A stretch of DNA of 9,366 bases from NCBI GenBank assembly GCA_021805485.1, contig JAJZFF010000323.1:1-9366 (forward strand), in the 5' to 3' direction. This DNA comes from Pseudomonadota bacterium. GTDB lineage: Bacteria; Pseudomonadota; Alphaproteobacteria; Acetobacterales; Acetobacteraceae. The stretch's first letter is position 1, and each line of letters begins with the position of its first letter. Positions 1 through 6,173 of this stretch are shown piece after piece. The position numbers and the translations under genes are program-made. The notes beneath the pieces are model-generated. The model worked only from the letters and a program-made list of their open reading frames with translations. It searched no databases and had not been told where the DNA came from.

Positions 1-61
1 CGCCCAGTGGTCGAGCCGCGACCATGGGGCCGGTCCGTCCGGTGGGGCGGAAGCAGCCGGG

Positions 62-169
62 CCAGGACACGTGCCGATCCTGCCGGATCGGAAGCCATGC
101 CTTACCTTGCTGGCAAATCCAGCATCTTTGTCCGATCAGGCGGCTTCATCGCATCGGACGATGCTCTGG
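62..169 (+). repeat. Composite double-hairpin repeat, degenerate copy 1
   Basis: This stretch aligns without gaps to 8717-8824. Over the core (74-167 against 8729-8822) I count 68 of 94 identical bases, and about 76 of 108 over the full length. The first hairpin keeps a perfect 7-bp stem (CCGATCC, loop TGCC, GGATCGG at 74-91). The second keeps outer arms AGCATC (121-126) and GATGCT (160-165) and inner arms TCCGAT (131-136) and ATCGGA (153-158), with a decayed centre. The outer stem of the first hairpin is mostly lost. It lies upstream of the enzyme cluster in the same orientation as the 3' copy. It is read as an older copy of a dispersed non-coding palindromic (MITE- or REP-like) element; the family is not identified. 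Confidence 0.75.
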
Positions 170-180
170 CCGCGGGAAGA

Positions 181-210
181 TTGACAGGGTCGTCAAACGG
201 CCGGTAGCTT
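181..210 (+). promoter_or_regulatory. Candidate sigma70 promoter with overlapping dyad
   Basis: A perfect -35 hexamer TTGACA lies at 181-186, with a weak -10 candidate TAGCTT at 205-210 (18-bp spacer, 3 of 6 consensus matches). The -35 overlaps an inverted repeat TTGAC-N6-GTCAA (181-185 and 192-196) that could be an operator half-site pair. A second dyad, CAGCG-N5-CGCTG (233-247), lies closer to the gene. It would drive the four-gene cluster starting at 276. The -35 and dyads are seen; promoter function is inferred from position, and the poor -10 keeps confidence low. Confidence 0.35.
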
Positions 211-275
211 CAAATACGCATTTTGGCTGACGCAGCGGAATACGCTGGCGCCCCGAAAATAACGGAGAAAATACC

Positions 276-719
276 GTGTCCGGAAACGAGGATGACGAAC
301 GCGCCGATCAGGCGCTGTTCGAACGAGGCATGCCGATCCGCCGCGATGTGCTCGGCCCCGATTATGTCGACGCGTCGATGGCCAGGGCCGACGACTTCAT
401 GATGGCGTTCCAGCGGGCCACCACCGCCTGGGCCTGGGGCTGGGCCTGGGGCGACCCGACGCTCGACAGGAAGACGCGGAGCCTGCTGAACCTCGCCATG
501 CTCACCGCCCTCGGCCGGTCGCCGGAGATCAAGCTGCATGTGAAGGGCGCGTTGCGCAACGGTGTTTCGGTCGAGGAGATCAAGGCCACGCTGCTGCACG
601 CCACGGCCTATTGCGGCATCCCGGCCGGGCTGGACGCGTTCAAGGCGGCGCATGAGGTGCTGGTTGCCGAGGGCGCGCCCACGGAAGGGACGGCGAGCGG
701 GACGGCGAGCGGAGCCTGA
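276..719 (+). CDS. Carboxymuconolactone decarboxylase family protein (PcaC-like)
   Basis: A 147-residue cytoplasmic protein of the CMD family. Classical PcaC decarboxylates gamma-carboxymuconolactone in the protocatechuate branch of the beta-ketoadipate pathway. The CMD core runs from about residue 60 to 130 and carries the PcaC-type blocks RSLLNLAMLTALGR (68-81), an E84/H88 pair, GALRNGV (91-97) and LLHATAYCGIPAG (106-118). There is one Cys (C113) and no CxxC, which argues against an AhpD-type peroxidase. A Trp-rich stretch (52-58) precedes the core. The start is GTG, chosen because GGAG at 264-267 sits about 8 bases upstream. The C-terminus ends in a duplicated GTAS tail from a 12-bp tandem repeat. 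Only two bases separate it from the next gene, so it is the first gene of an operon. The PcaC reaction is possible, but no other protocatechuate genes are visible, so a paralogous role on another substrate is equally likely. Confidence 0.9.
   Translation: MSGNEDDERADQALFERGMPIRRDVLGPDYVDASMARADDFMMAFQRATTAWAWGWAWGDPTLDRKTRSLLNLAMLTALGRSPEIKLHVKGALRNGVSVEEIKATLLHATAYCGIPAGLDAFKAAHEVLVAEGAPTEGTASGTASGA
687..710 (+). repeat. 12-bp tandem duplication in the CMD gene
   Basis: The unit GGGACGGCGAGC occurs twice exactly (687-698 and 699-710). It is in frame and gives a repeated Gly-Thr-Ala-Ser at the C-terminus, outside the CMD fold. It looks like a recent slippage or duplication event with little structural effect. 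Confidence 0.9.
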
Positions 720-721
720 GG

Positions 722-1627
722 ATGGCGCCGGTCGCGCGTGTCGGGTTCATCGGCATCGGCAAGATGGGCTGGCCGATGGCGGCCCGGCTGGTCGATGCGG
801 GCTTCGATGTTCGTGTCTGCGACGCCACGCCCGGCCGGGCGGAGGACTTCGCAGCGCGGATCGGCGGCCGGGCCGCTTCGACGCCCGAGCGCGCGGCGGT
901 GGAGGCCGATGCGGTCATCACCATGCTGCCATCGAGCGTGCAGGTGCGGGGCGTGATCGAGGCAATCCGCTCCGCGCTGCGCGAGGGTGCGATCGTGGTC
1001 GAGATGAGTTCCGGCGAACCCGGCGCGACCCGCCAGATTGCCGAGGCCCTGGAGTCCAAGGGCGTGCGTCTGGTGGATGCGCCGGTCTCCGGTGGCGTCT
1101 CCCGCGCCGAAACCGGCGAACTGGCGATCATGGCCGGCGGCGATGCGGCGGATCTTCAGGCCGTCGAGCCCTTGTTGCGGGCCATGGGCTCCTCGATCAC
1201 CCATGTCGGCGGCGTCGGCGCCGGTCAGGCGATGAAGGCGTTGAACAATCTGGTGTCCGCCGGCGGGTTCCTGATCGGCATCGAAGCCTTGCTGATCGGC
1301 CAGCGTTTCGGACTCGATCCGGCGCTGATGGTGGATGTGCTCAATGCCTCCACGGGCATGAACAACAGCACCCAGCGCAAGTTCCGCCAGTTCGTGCTGT
1401 CGCGCCGCTTCGACAGCGGGTTCAGCCTCGACCTGATGGTGAAGGATCTGTCGACCGCGCTCGGCGTCGCGCGCGAGACCGAAACCCCCACCCCCTTCGC
1501 CGCGTTGTGCCGTGAATTGTGGAGTGCCGGCCGCGGCGCCCTTGGGGAAGGGCAGGACCACACGGCGATTGCCCGCTTCAGCGAGGATCTCGCCGGTGTC
1601 GAACTCGGCGGCGGGCGCGAGTCATGA
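722..1627 (+). CDS. 3-hydroxyisobutyrate dehydrogenase family NAD(P)-dependent oxidoreductase
   Basis: A 301-residue beta-hydroxyacid dehydrogenase, the usual family length, predicted to oxidise a 3-hydroxy acid or reduce the matching semialdehyde in the cytoplasm. The N-terminal Rossmann fold has the family signature GFIGIGKMG (8-16; G11, G13, G16). An Asp at 34, near the end of beta-2, hints at NAD rather than NADP, which is a weak inference. The substrate-binding block DAPVSGGVSRAETGEL spans 119-134. The catalytic Lys is K172 in GQAMKALNN, with N176 as the usual partner; the late KDL motif is at 241-243. A GGAG at 711-714 sits 7 bases before the ATG. The stop overlaps the next start (ATGA at 1624-1627). 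Relatives include 3-hydroxyisobutyrate dehydrogenase, tartronate semialdehyde reductase and many uncharacterised paralogues. The motifs do not fix the substrate. Confidence 0.93.
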   Translation: MAPVARVGFIGIGKMGWPMAARLVDAGFDVRVCDATPGRAEDFAARIGGRAASTPERAAVEADAVITMLPSSVQVRGVIEAIRSALREGAIVVEMSSGEPGATRQIAEALESKGVRLVDAPVSGGVSRAETGELAIMAGGDAADLQAVEPLLRAMGSSITHVGGVGAGQAMKALNNLVSAGGFLIGIEALLIGQRFGLDPALMVDVLNASTGMNNSTQRKFRQFVLSRRFDSGFSLDLMVKDLSTALGVARETETPTPFAALCRELWSAGRGALGEGQDHTAIARFSEDLAGVELGGGRES

Positions 1628-2454
1628 CCGGCGCGCCTGCCTACGAGATCCACGCGCTCCGCTATGCCACGCACGTGCTGCGCGCCGATCAGGTGGCGCT
1701 GGGCCGGGCGCCCGAGGAGGGCGACGGCGTCATCGATTACTTCGTCTGGGCCATTCGCGATGAATCGCGCTGTATCGTCGTCGATACCGGTTTCGGCAGC
1801 GAGGCGGGAAAGCGGCGCGGCCGCAGGATGCTCGCCGACCCGGTCGAGCTTCTCGCGGCGATCGGCATCGATGCGGGGGCGGTGAGCGATGTGGTCCTGA
1901 CCCATCTGCATTACGATCACGCCGGCAATTACGACGCGTTCCCGAAGGCGACATTCCATCTGCAGGACCGGGAAATGGCGCATGCCACGGGGCGGCAGAT
2001 GGGCCGGGCGATCACGCGCGGTCCTTATGAATGCGATGAGGTCGTCGGCATGGTGCGCCAGGTCTTCGGCGGCCGTGTCCATTTCCACGACGGCGATGCG
2101 GAGATCGCGCCCGGGGTCAGCCTCCACAGGATCGGCGGCCACGCGCCGGGCCTGCAGGTCGTGCGTGTCGCGACGGGGCGTGGCAAGGTGGTTCTGGCGT
2201 CGGACGCATCGCATTTCTATTCCGGCTACCTGCACGGCGCGGTGTTCCCGATCCTGCTCCATCTCGGCGAAATGCTCGACGGGTATGAACGCGTCCAGGA
2301 ACTGGCGGATGGCCCGCTCCACGTGATCCCGGGGCATGATCCGATCGTCCTGCAACTGTTTCCGGCCTCGACGCCGGGCCTCGCGGGGCACGCCGTCCGG
2401 TTGGACCTGCCGCCCGATGCCGATCTGGCGCGGCGCCTGCTCGGCCTCGGCTGA
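1624..2454 (+). CDS. Metallo-beta-lactamase-fold hydrolase, N-acyl homoserine lactonase family
   Basis: A 276-residue cytoplasmic MBL-fold protein with no signal peptide. The dinuclear metal site is complete: HLHYDH gives H94, H96, D98 and H99, followed by H173 (GGHAPG), D194 (SDASHF) and H238 (IPGHDP). This is the ligand set of AiiA/AttM-type lactonases, which open lactone rings, including those of acyl-homoserine lactones. The start at 1624 is chosen from the ATGA overlap with the preceding stop. The frame stays open upstream to 1519, but that part lies inside the dehydrogenase gene and encodes an Arg-rich stretch unlike the family. Being translationally coupled to a dehydrogenase and followed by a second lactonase, it more likely opens a catabolic lactone than quenches quorum signals. 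That is inference; AHL hydrolysis is not excluded. Confidence 0.9.
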   Translation: MTGAPAYEIHALRYATHVLRADQVALGRAPEEGDGVIDYFVWAIRDESRCIVVDTGFGSEAGKRRGRRMLADPVELLAAIGIDAGAVSDVVLTHLHYDHAGNYDAFPKATFHLQDREMAHATGRQMGRAITRGPYECDEVVGMVRQVFGGRVHFHDGDAEIAPGVSLHRIGGHAPGLQVVRVATGRGKVVLASDASHFYSGYLHGAVFPILLHLGEMLDGYERVQELADGPLHVIPGHDPIVLQLFPASTPGLAGHAVRLDLPPDADLARRLLGLG

Positions 2455-2491
2455 CGATAACCACCAGCGCCACTCAGAGAGGCATTTTGCC

Positions 2492-3415
2492 ATGTTCTTC
2501 GCACCGCCAGAGGTGATTCGCACGGAGACCTTTGCCCGCCTGCCGGACGCGCTCAACCAGGCGGAACCGGACAATGAATGGACACGGGGCCAGCCGCAGG
2601 GCATGCCGGCGCGCTCGATGCTGGAGGGGCCCTCCTTCGACCGCGATGGCACGCTCTGGTGCGTCGATATCGTCAACGGCCGCATTCTCACCGTCTCGCC
2701 GGCCGGCGATTTCGCGGTTGCCGCCGAATATGACGGCTGGCCGAACGGCCTGAAGATTCACCGCGACGGCCGCGTGTTCATCGCCGATTACAAGCACGGG
2801 GTCATGCTGCACGAGCCGGGCAGCGGGCGTGTCGTGCCTTATCTCGAACGCGCCGGTCTCGAGCGGTTCAAGGCGGTGAACGACCTGTTCTTTGCCGCCA
2901 ATGGCGATCTCTATTTCACCGACCAGGGCATGACCGGGCTGCACGATCCGACGGGCCGGCTGTTCCGCCTTCGCCCGGGCGGGGAGATCACCTGCCTGCT
3001 CGACAATGTTCCGAGCCCTAACGGACTGGTGATGAATGCTGACGAGACCGCGCTCTATCTCGCCGTGACGCGGGCCAACGCGGTCTGGCGCGTGCCGTTG
3101 CTGCGGGATGGAACGGTCGGAAAGGTTGGCAATTTCGTGCAGCTTTCCGGCGGTGGTGGCCCCGACGGGCTGGCGTTGGACAAGGAGGGACGGCTGCTCA
3201 TCGCGCATTTCGGATTGGGGGCGGTCTGGGTGATGAGCCCGTTGGGCGAACCGCTGTATCGTATCGTCTCCTGCGGCAGCACGCACGTCACCAATCTGGC
3301 CTTTGGCGGGACCGACAATCGTACCCTGTTCATCACCGATTCCGGATCGGCGCGAATCCTGGCTGCCCGGCTGGAGTGCCCCGGCAAGCCCATGTTCTCG
3401 CATCTGTCGGATTAG
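2492..3415 (+). CDS. SMP-30/gluconolactonase/LRE-like family protein
   Basis: A 307-residue six-bladed beta-propeller hydrolase, the usual length for SMP-30-type lactonases, which hydrolyse sugar-acid and other lactones with one divalent metal. The expected residues are present: E45 in LEGPSFD, N130 in KAVNDLFF, N177 in PSPNGLV and D225 in GGGPDGLAL. They correspond to the Glu/Asn/Asp metal ligands and the substrate-contacting Asn of the family. Other propeller-strand repeats are visible (LWCVDI, VFIADY, LYFTDQG, LFITDSG). No signal peptide is seen. The start is set at 2492 because AGAGAGG at 2476-2482 lies 9 bases upstream. The frame is open back to 2336, but only as a read-through of the lactonase gene. 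The 37-base gap to the preceding gene suggests the same operon. The substrate is unknown; gluconolactone is only the namesake. Confidence 0.92.
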   Translation: MFFAPPEVIRTETFARLPDALNQAEPDNEWTRGQPQGMPARSMLEGPSFDRDGTLWCVDIVNGRILTVSPAGDFAVAAEYDGWPNGLKIHRDGRVFIADYKHGVMLHEPGSGRVVPYLERAGLERFKAVNDLFFAANGDLYFTDQGMTGLHDPTGRLFRLRPGGEITCLLDNVPSPNGLVMNADETALYLAVTRANAVWRVPLLRDGTVGKVGNFVQLSGGGGPDGLALDKEGRLLIAHFGLGAVWVMSPLGEPLYRIVSCGSTHVTNLAFGGTDNRTLFITDSGSARILAARLECPGKPMFSHLSD

Positions 3416-3908
3416 ACCACACACCGACCCTGCTGGATCGGATGTCGCTCTGGTGGTCTGCTTGTTCCGGACATTCGCGGGTGAATTTCAGGAACAGGCG
3501 GACTGTTCACCCCATGATTTGCCGGGGTTCTGGACACGAGGTGACAGCCGCCCGCGGGCGGATCGCCGCTCGGGGGGGGGGCTCCAAGGGTGAGTCAAAC
3601 GCCGCCCTGGCTGGCCCCACCCGGGCGGGTGGCATGATCGGGGTCACGATTCCGCGAGCTTGAGGCTGTCGGCAGCCGCCGGGGCATCCATGAAGCCTGG
3701 GCGGCAGGCCGGCACGGCGCGGGGGAATCCCGCGATCGGCGCAGTGCGTGCAGGAAAACATTTGATCTTTATTTCGATCCGGTACATCGAGGGTTGGGCG
3801 CAAGTCGCACAAGTGGCCTGCGTCCGCACTCATCCGCTCCGGCGCAAGCGGGATCATGTAACCGCGTGCGGCGGGGCAGGGTGAGGTAAACTCTTGAGGG
3901 GAAACATA
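3416..3908. other. 493-bp non-coding interval between enzyme cluster and importer
   Basis: No frame here has family motifs, and codon position bias fades compared with the neighbours. It holds a degenerate repeat hairpin at 3424-3441, a run of ten G at 3572-3581, and perfect short dyads CCACCC-N4-GGGTGG (3617-3632), CGCGGG-N5-CCCGCG (3718-3734) and TCGAT-N7-ATCGA (3774-3790). It also holds a nested leader structure made of CCGCAC (3824-3829) with GTGCGG (3866-3871), enclosing CCGCT (3834-3838) with AGCGG (3847-3851). The importer promoter should lie here. The best -35 is TTGATC at 3762-3767, but no -10 is convincing. Confidence 0.6.
3424..3447 (+). repeat. Partial, degenerate third copy of the repeat's first hairpin
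   Basis: CCGACCC-TGCT-GGATCGG (3424-3441) followed by ATGT matches the first hairpin of the 8717-8824 element, including GGATCGGATGT exactly. Six of seven stem pairs remain. Similarity fades after about 3447, and the second hairpin is not recognisable. It begins 8 bases after the SMP-30 stop, the same kind of position as the copy after livF, so it may act as a transcript-end structure. Confidence 0.5.
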
Positions 3909-5243
3909 ATGTCTAAGAAAAATGGTTTCGATCTCGGCCGCCGTGGCGCGCTCAAATTCGGCCTCGGTGCGGCCGGCGGGCTGATGCTGCCGGAAGCGCT
4001 CGTGCGCCAGGCCCTCGCCGCCGAGACGATTGGCACCTTTCCGGCCGGTGTCGGCAAGGATTCGATCTTCGTCGGGATCACCGTGCCGCTGACAGGTTCC
4101 TATTCGCAGGACGGCAAGGACGAGCTGCGCGGCTACCAGCTTGCCATCGAGCAGATCAATGCCAACGATGCCGCGGCGCAGCAATGGGGCATGAAGGGCA
4201 AGGGTGTCCTCGGCAAGAAGATCAAGTTCGGCTACGCCGATTCCGAGACCAAGCCGAACCCCGCCGTGCAGGCGCAGACGCGCTTCATCAACCACGACAA
4301 GGCGATCATGATCACCGGCAGCGTCTCCAGCGCCACCGCGATCGCCCTCGAGAAACTTGCCCAGCGCGAGAAGGTGGTGAACATGGTCGGCGCCAGCGGT
4401 TCGAACGCGACCACCGGCAAGGACTGCCAGCGCTACGGCTTCCGCTCGCAGGCGCCTGGCTACATGGCGGCCGAGGCGCTCTCGCCGGTGCTGGTCAAGG
4501 CGCTCGGCAAGAACCGCAAGGCGGCCTACCTGATCCCCGACTACACCTATGGCACGTCGTTCGCCGCCTCGATGGAGAAGGCGACCGAGGCGCTCGGCTG
4601 GAAGACGGTGAACAAGCAGGTCGTGCCGTTCCCGACCTCGGATTTCAGCTCGGCGCTCATCAACATCGCCAACAGCGATGCCGACGTGTTCATCAATATC
4701 GAGTTCGGCAATGACTCGATCGCCTCGAACAAGCAGGCCAAGCAGTTCGGCGTGCTGCCGAAGATGACGCTGGTGGTGCCGAACATCTCGCCGTTCCAGT
4801 ACCAGGAATCCGGCCCGGGCATCATGGAAGGCGTCTACGGCACGATCGACTTCAACTGGATCCTGCAGGACAAGTTCCCGCTGGCGAAGACCTTCGTGAC
4901 GACCTTCGAGAAGAAATTTGGCTACAAGCCCGAATGGACCGCCAACATCGCCTACATGCAGACCTATGTCTGGGCGCTGGCGGTGCAGGCGGCCGGCACG
5001 TTCAATCCTGTTTCGGTGATCAAGGAGCTGGAGAGCGGCAAGAAGGTCGACAGCACTCTGGGCGAGGTCTACTACGCCGCTTACGATCACCAGATGGTCC
5101 GCCCGGTCGCCGTCGTGCGCGGCAAGAAGAAGTCCGACATGAAGGGCAAGGACGATTACTACGAACTCGTCGATCTCGTTCCCGGCGAGAAGGTGATGAT
5201 TCCCGAGGGCTATTTCGGCTGCAAGCTCGGCGCCTACAAGTAA
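3909..5243 (+). CDS. Tat-exported branched-chain-type (HAAT) ABC transporter substrate-binding protein
   Basis: A 444-residue periplasmic type I binding protein (Peripla_BP_6/LivJ-like) that captures the substrate for the importer encoded downstream. The N-terminus has a Tat-like signal: GRRGALKFG (10-18) with twin Arg R11/R12, a hydrophobic stretch (about 17-28), and a likely cleavage after ALA at 35-37. The mature part starts in the family manner with IFVGITVPLTGSYS and an ADSETKPNPAVQ region, then ITGSVSSATA, typical of ligand contacts in lobe 1. The ATG at 3909 is preferred over an in-frame TTG at 3894 because GAGGGGA (3896-3902) lies about 6 bases before the ATG. It is the first gene of the transporter operon, 54 bases before the permease. 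Many proteins of this class bind aromatic acids, amides or urea rather than Leu/Ile/Val, so the substrate is left open. Confidence 0.93.
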   Translation: MSKKNGFDLGRRGALKFGLGAAGGLMLPEALVRQALAAETIGTFPAGVGKDSIFVGITVPLTGSYSQDGKDELRGYQLAIEQINANDAAAQQWGMKGKGVLGKKIKFGYADSETKPNPAVQAQTRFINHDKAIMITGSVSSATAIALEKLAQREKVVNMVGASGSNATTGKDCQRYGFRSQAPGYMAAEALSPVLVKALGKNRKAAYLIPDYTYGTSFAASMEKATEALGWKTVNKQVVPFPTSDFSSALINIANSDADVFINIEFGNDSIASNKQAKQFGVLPKMTLVVPNISPFQYQESGPGIMEGVYGTIDFNWILQDKFPLAKTFVTTFEKKFGYKPEWTANIAYMQTYVWALAVQAAGTFNPVSVIKELESGKKVDSTLGEVYYAAYDHQMVRPVAVVRGKKKSDMKGKDDYYELVDLVPGEKVMIPEGYFGCKLGAYK

Positions 5244-5297
5244 TCGTCGAGCCGCGAACTTCGGAACCGATCCTCCAATGAAAAGAAGAATGCCGGC

Positions 5298-6173
5298 ATG
5301 CCTTCGCTGACTCTCCTGATGTCGCAGGGCTTCAACGGCCTGATACTGGGCACCCTGCTCGCGCTCGTGAGTTCGGGGCTGACGATCATCCTGGGCACGC
5401 TCGGGGTGCTCAACTTCGCGCACGGTGTGTTCTTCATGATCGGCGCCTATGCGGCGTTCGTCGTGATGTCGCACACCGGCTCCTTCGGCCTGGCGATGCT
5501 TGCCGGTGTCGGCACGCTCGCAGTGCTGGGGGTGGTGCTGGAGCGCGGGCTGCTGCGCTTCTTCTATGCGCGCAACCACGAGGATCAGATCCTGGTCACC
5601 TACGGGCTTGGCATCGTCATGGTCGAGGCCGTGCGCCTCTTCTTCGGCGGTGCCAGCCAGACCGTGTCGCCGCCGGGCTGGAGCATGGGCATCGTGCATA
5701 TCGGGCGGCTGATCTATCCGCTCTACCGGCTCGAGGCGGCGGCGATCGTCCTCGCCGTGCTGGCGGGGCTCTATTTCGTGCTCTACCGCACCCGCGTCGG
5801 GCTGATCGTGCGCGCCGGCATCGAGGATAACGCCATGGTCGACATGCTGGGCATCAATGCGAGCAAGACCTTCCTGCTCGTCTTCGTGCTCGGCGCCGCC
5901 GCGGCGGGTTTCGCCGGCGTGGTCTATGCGCCGATCGTTTCGGTCAACCCGGACATGGGCGCTAATGTTCTGGTCCAGTCCTTCGTCGTCGTCGTCATCG
6001 GCGGGCTCGGCTCGTTTCCGGGCGCCGTGGTCGGCGGGCTGGTCGCCGGCGAGATCATCAGCCTCACCAGCGCCTTCAACACGAGCTATTCGGACGTGAT
6101 GCTGTTCATCGTGATGGCGGTGATCCTGGTCGTCCGGCCGCAGGGACTGTTCGGCGTGGAGGGGCGGCAATGA
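5298..6173 (+). CDS. Branched-chain-type ABC transporter permease (LivH-like)
   Basis: A 291-residue inner-membrane permease, the normal LivH length, forming one half of the translocation channel. The N-terminus has the family blocks GLILGTLLALVSSGLTIILG and LNFAHGVFFMIGAY. The cytoplasmic coupling loop is near the segment with MLGINASKTF, and the C-terminal block reads VIGGLGSFPGAVVGGLVAGE. About eight hydrophobic segments are visible. The start is ATG 5298, with a weak purine-rich AAGAAG about 9 bases upstream; the ATG at 5290 is out of frame. The stop overlaps the next start (ATGA at 6170-6173), which implies translational coupling with its heterodimer partner. The 54-base gap after the binding protein shows no strong terminator, so the genes are probably co-transcribed. 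Confidence 0.94.
   Translation: MPSLTLLMSQGFNGLILGTLLALVSSGLTIILGTLGVLNFAHGVFFMIGAYAAFVVMSHTGSFGLAMLAGVGTLAVLGVVLERGLLRFFYARNHEDQILVTYGLGIVMVEAVRLFFGGASQTVSPPGWSMGIVHIGRLIYPLYRLEAAAIVLAVLAGLYFVLYRTRVGLIVRAGIEDNAMVDMLGINASKTFLLVFVLGAAAAGFAGVVYAPIVSVNPDMGANVLVQSFVVVVIGGLGSFPGAVVGGLVAGEIISLTSAFNTSYSDVMLFIVMAVILVVRPQGLFGVEGRQ

Noticed and set aside
2..98. Minus-strand start of a possible divergent gene (ATG at 98-96, AAGG upstream)
   Set aside because: Only 32 codons are visible, GC3 is lower than in the real genes (about 69% by hand), it overlaps the repeat copy, and no regulator-like N-terminus is recognisable.
181..196. FNR/FixK-type box
   Set aside because: The half-sites TTGAC and GTCAA are separated by 6 bases, not the 4 of the FNR/FixK consensus.
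7..230. Short plus-strand frames at the left edge
   Set aside because: Arg/Ser/Gly-rich, no motifs, and they run through the palindromic repeat.
608..1561. 317-codon frames on both strands over the dehydrogenase gene (also 562-1515 on the plus strand)
   Set aside because: They are out-of-phase readings of the CMD and dehydrogenase genes, which have full motif sets; Arg- or His-rich composition is typical of shadows.
1225..2691. 488-codon minus-strand open frame
   Set aside because: Antisense to three well-supported genes, and no recognisable domain.
3450..3663. Small plus-strand frames downstream of the SMP-30 gene
   Set aside because: They begin inside the SMP-30 gene, cross the G run, and show no conserved motif or convincing ribosome binding site.
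10..5257. Shared 12-mer GTCGAGCCGCGA at 10-21 and 5246-5257
   Set aside because: Flanks do not match and the word is GC-rich; likely chance.
3507..6170. 887-codon minus-strand open frame
   Set aside because: It lies antisense to livJ and livH, is rich in His, Arg and Asp in low-complexity fashion and has no domain motifs. It is the expected mirror of GC3-rich genes.
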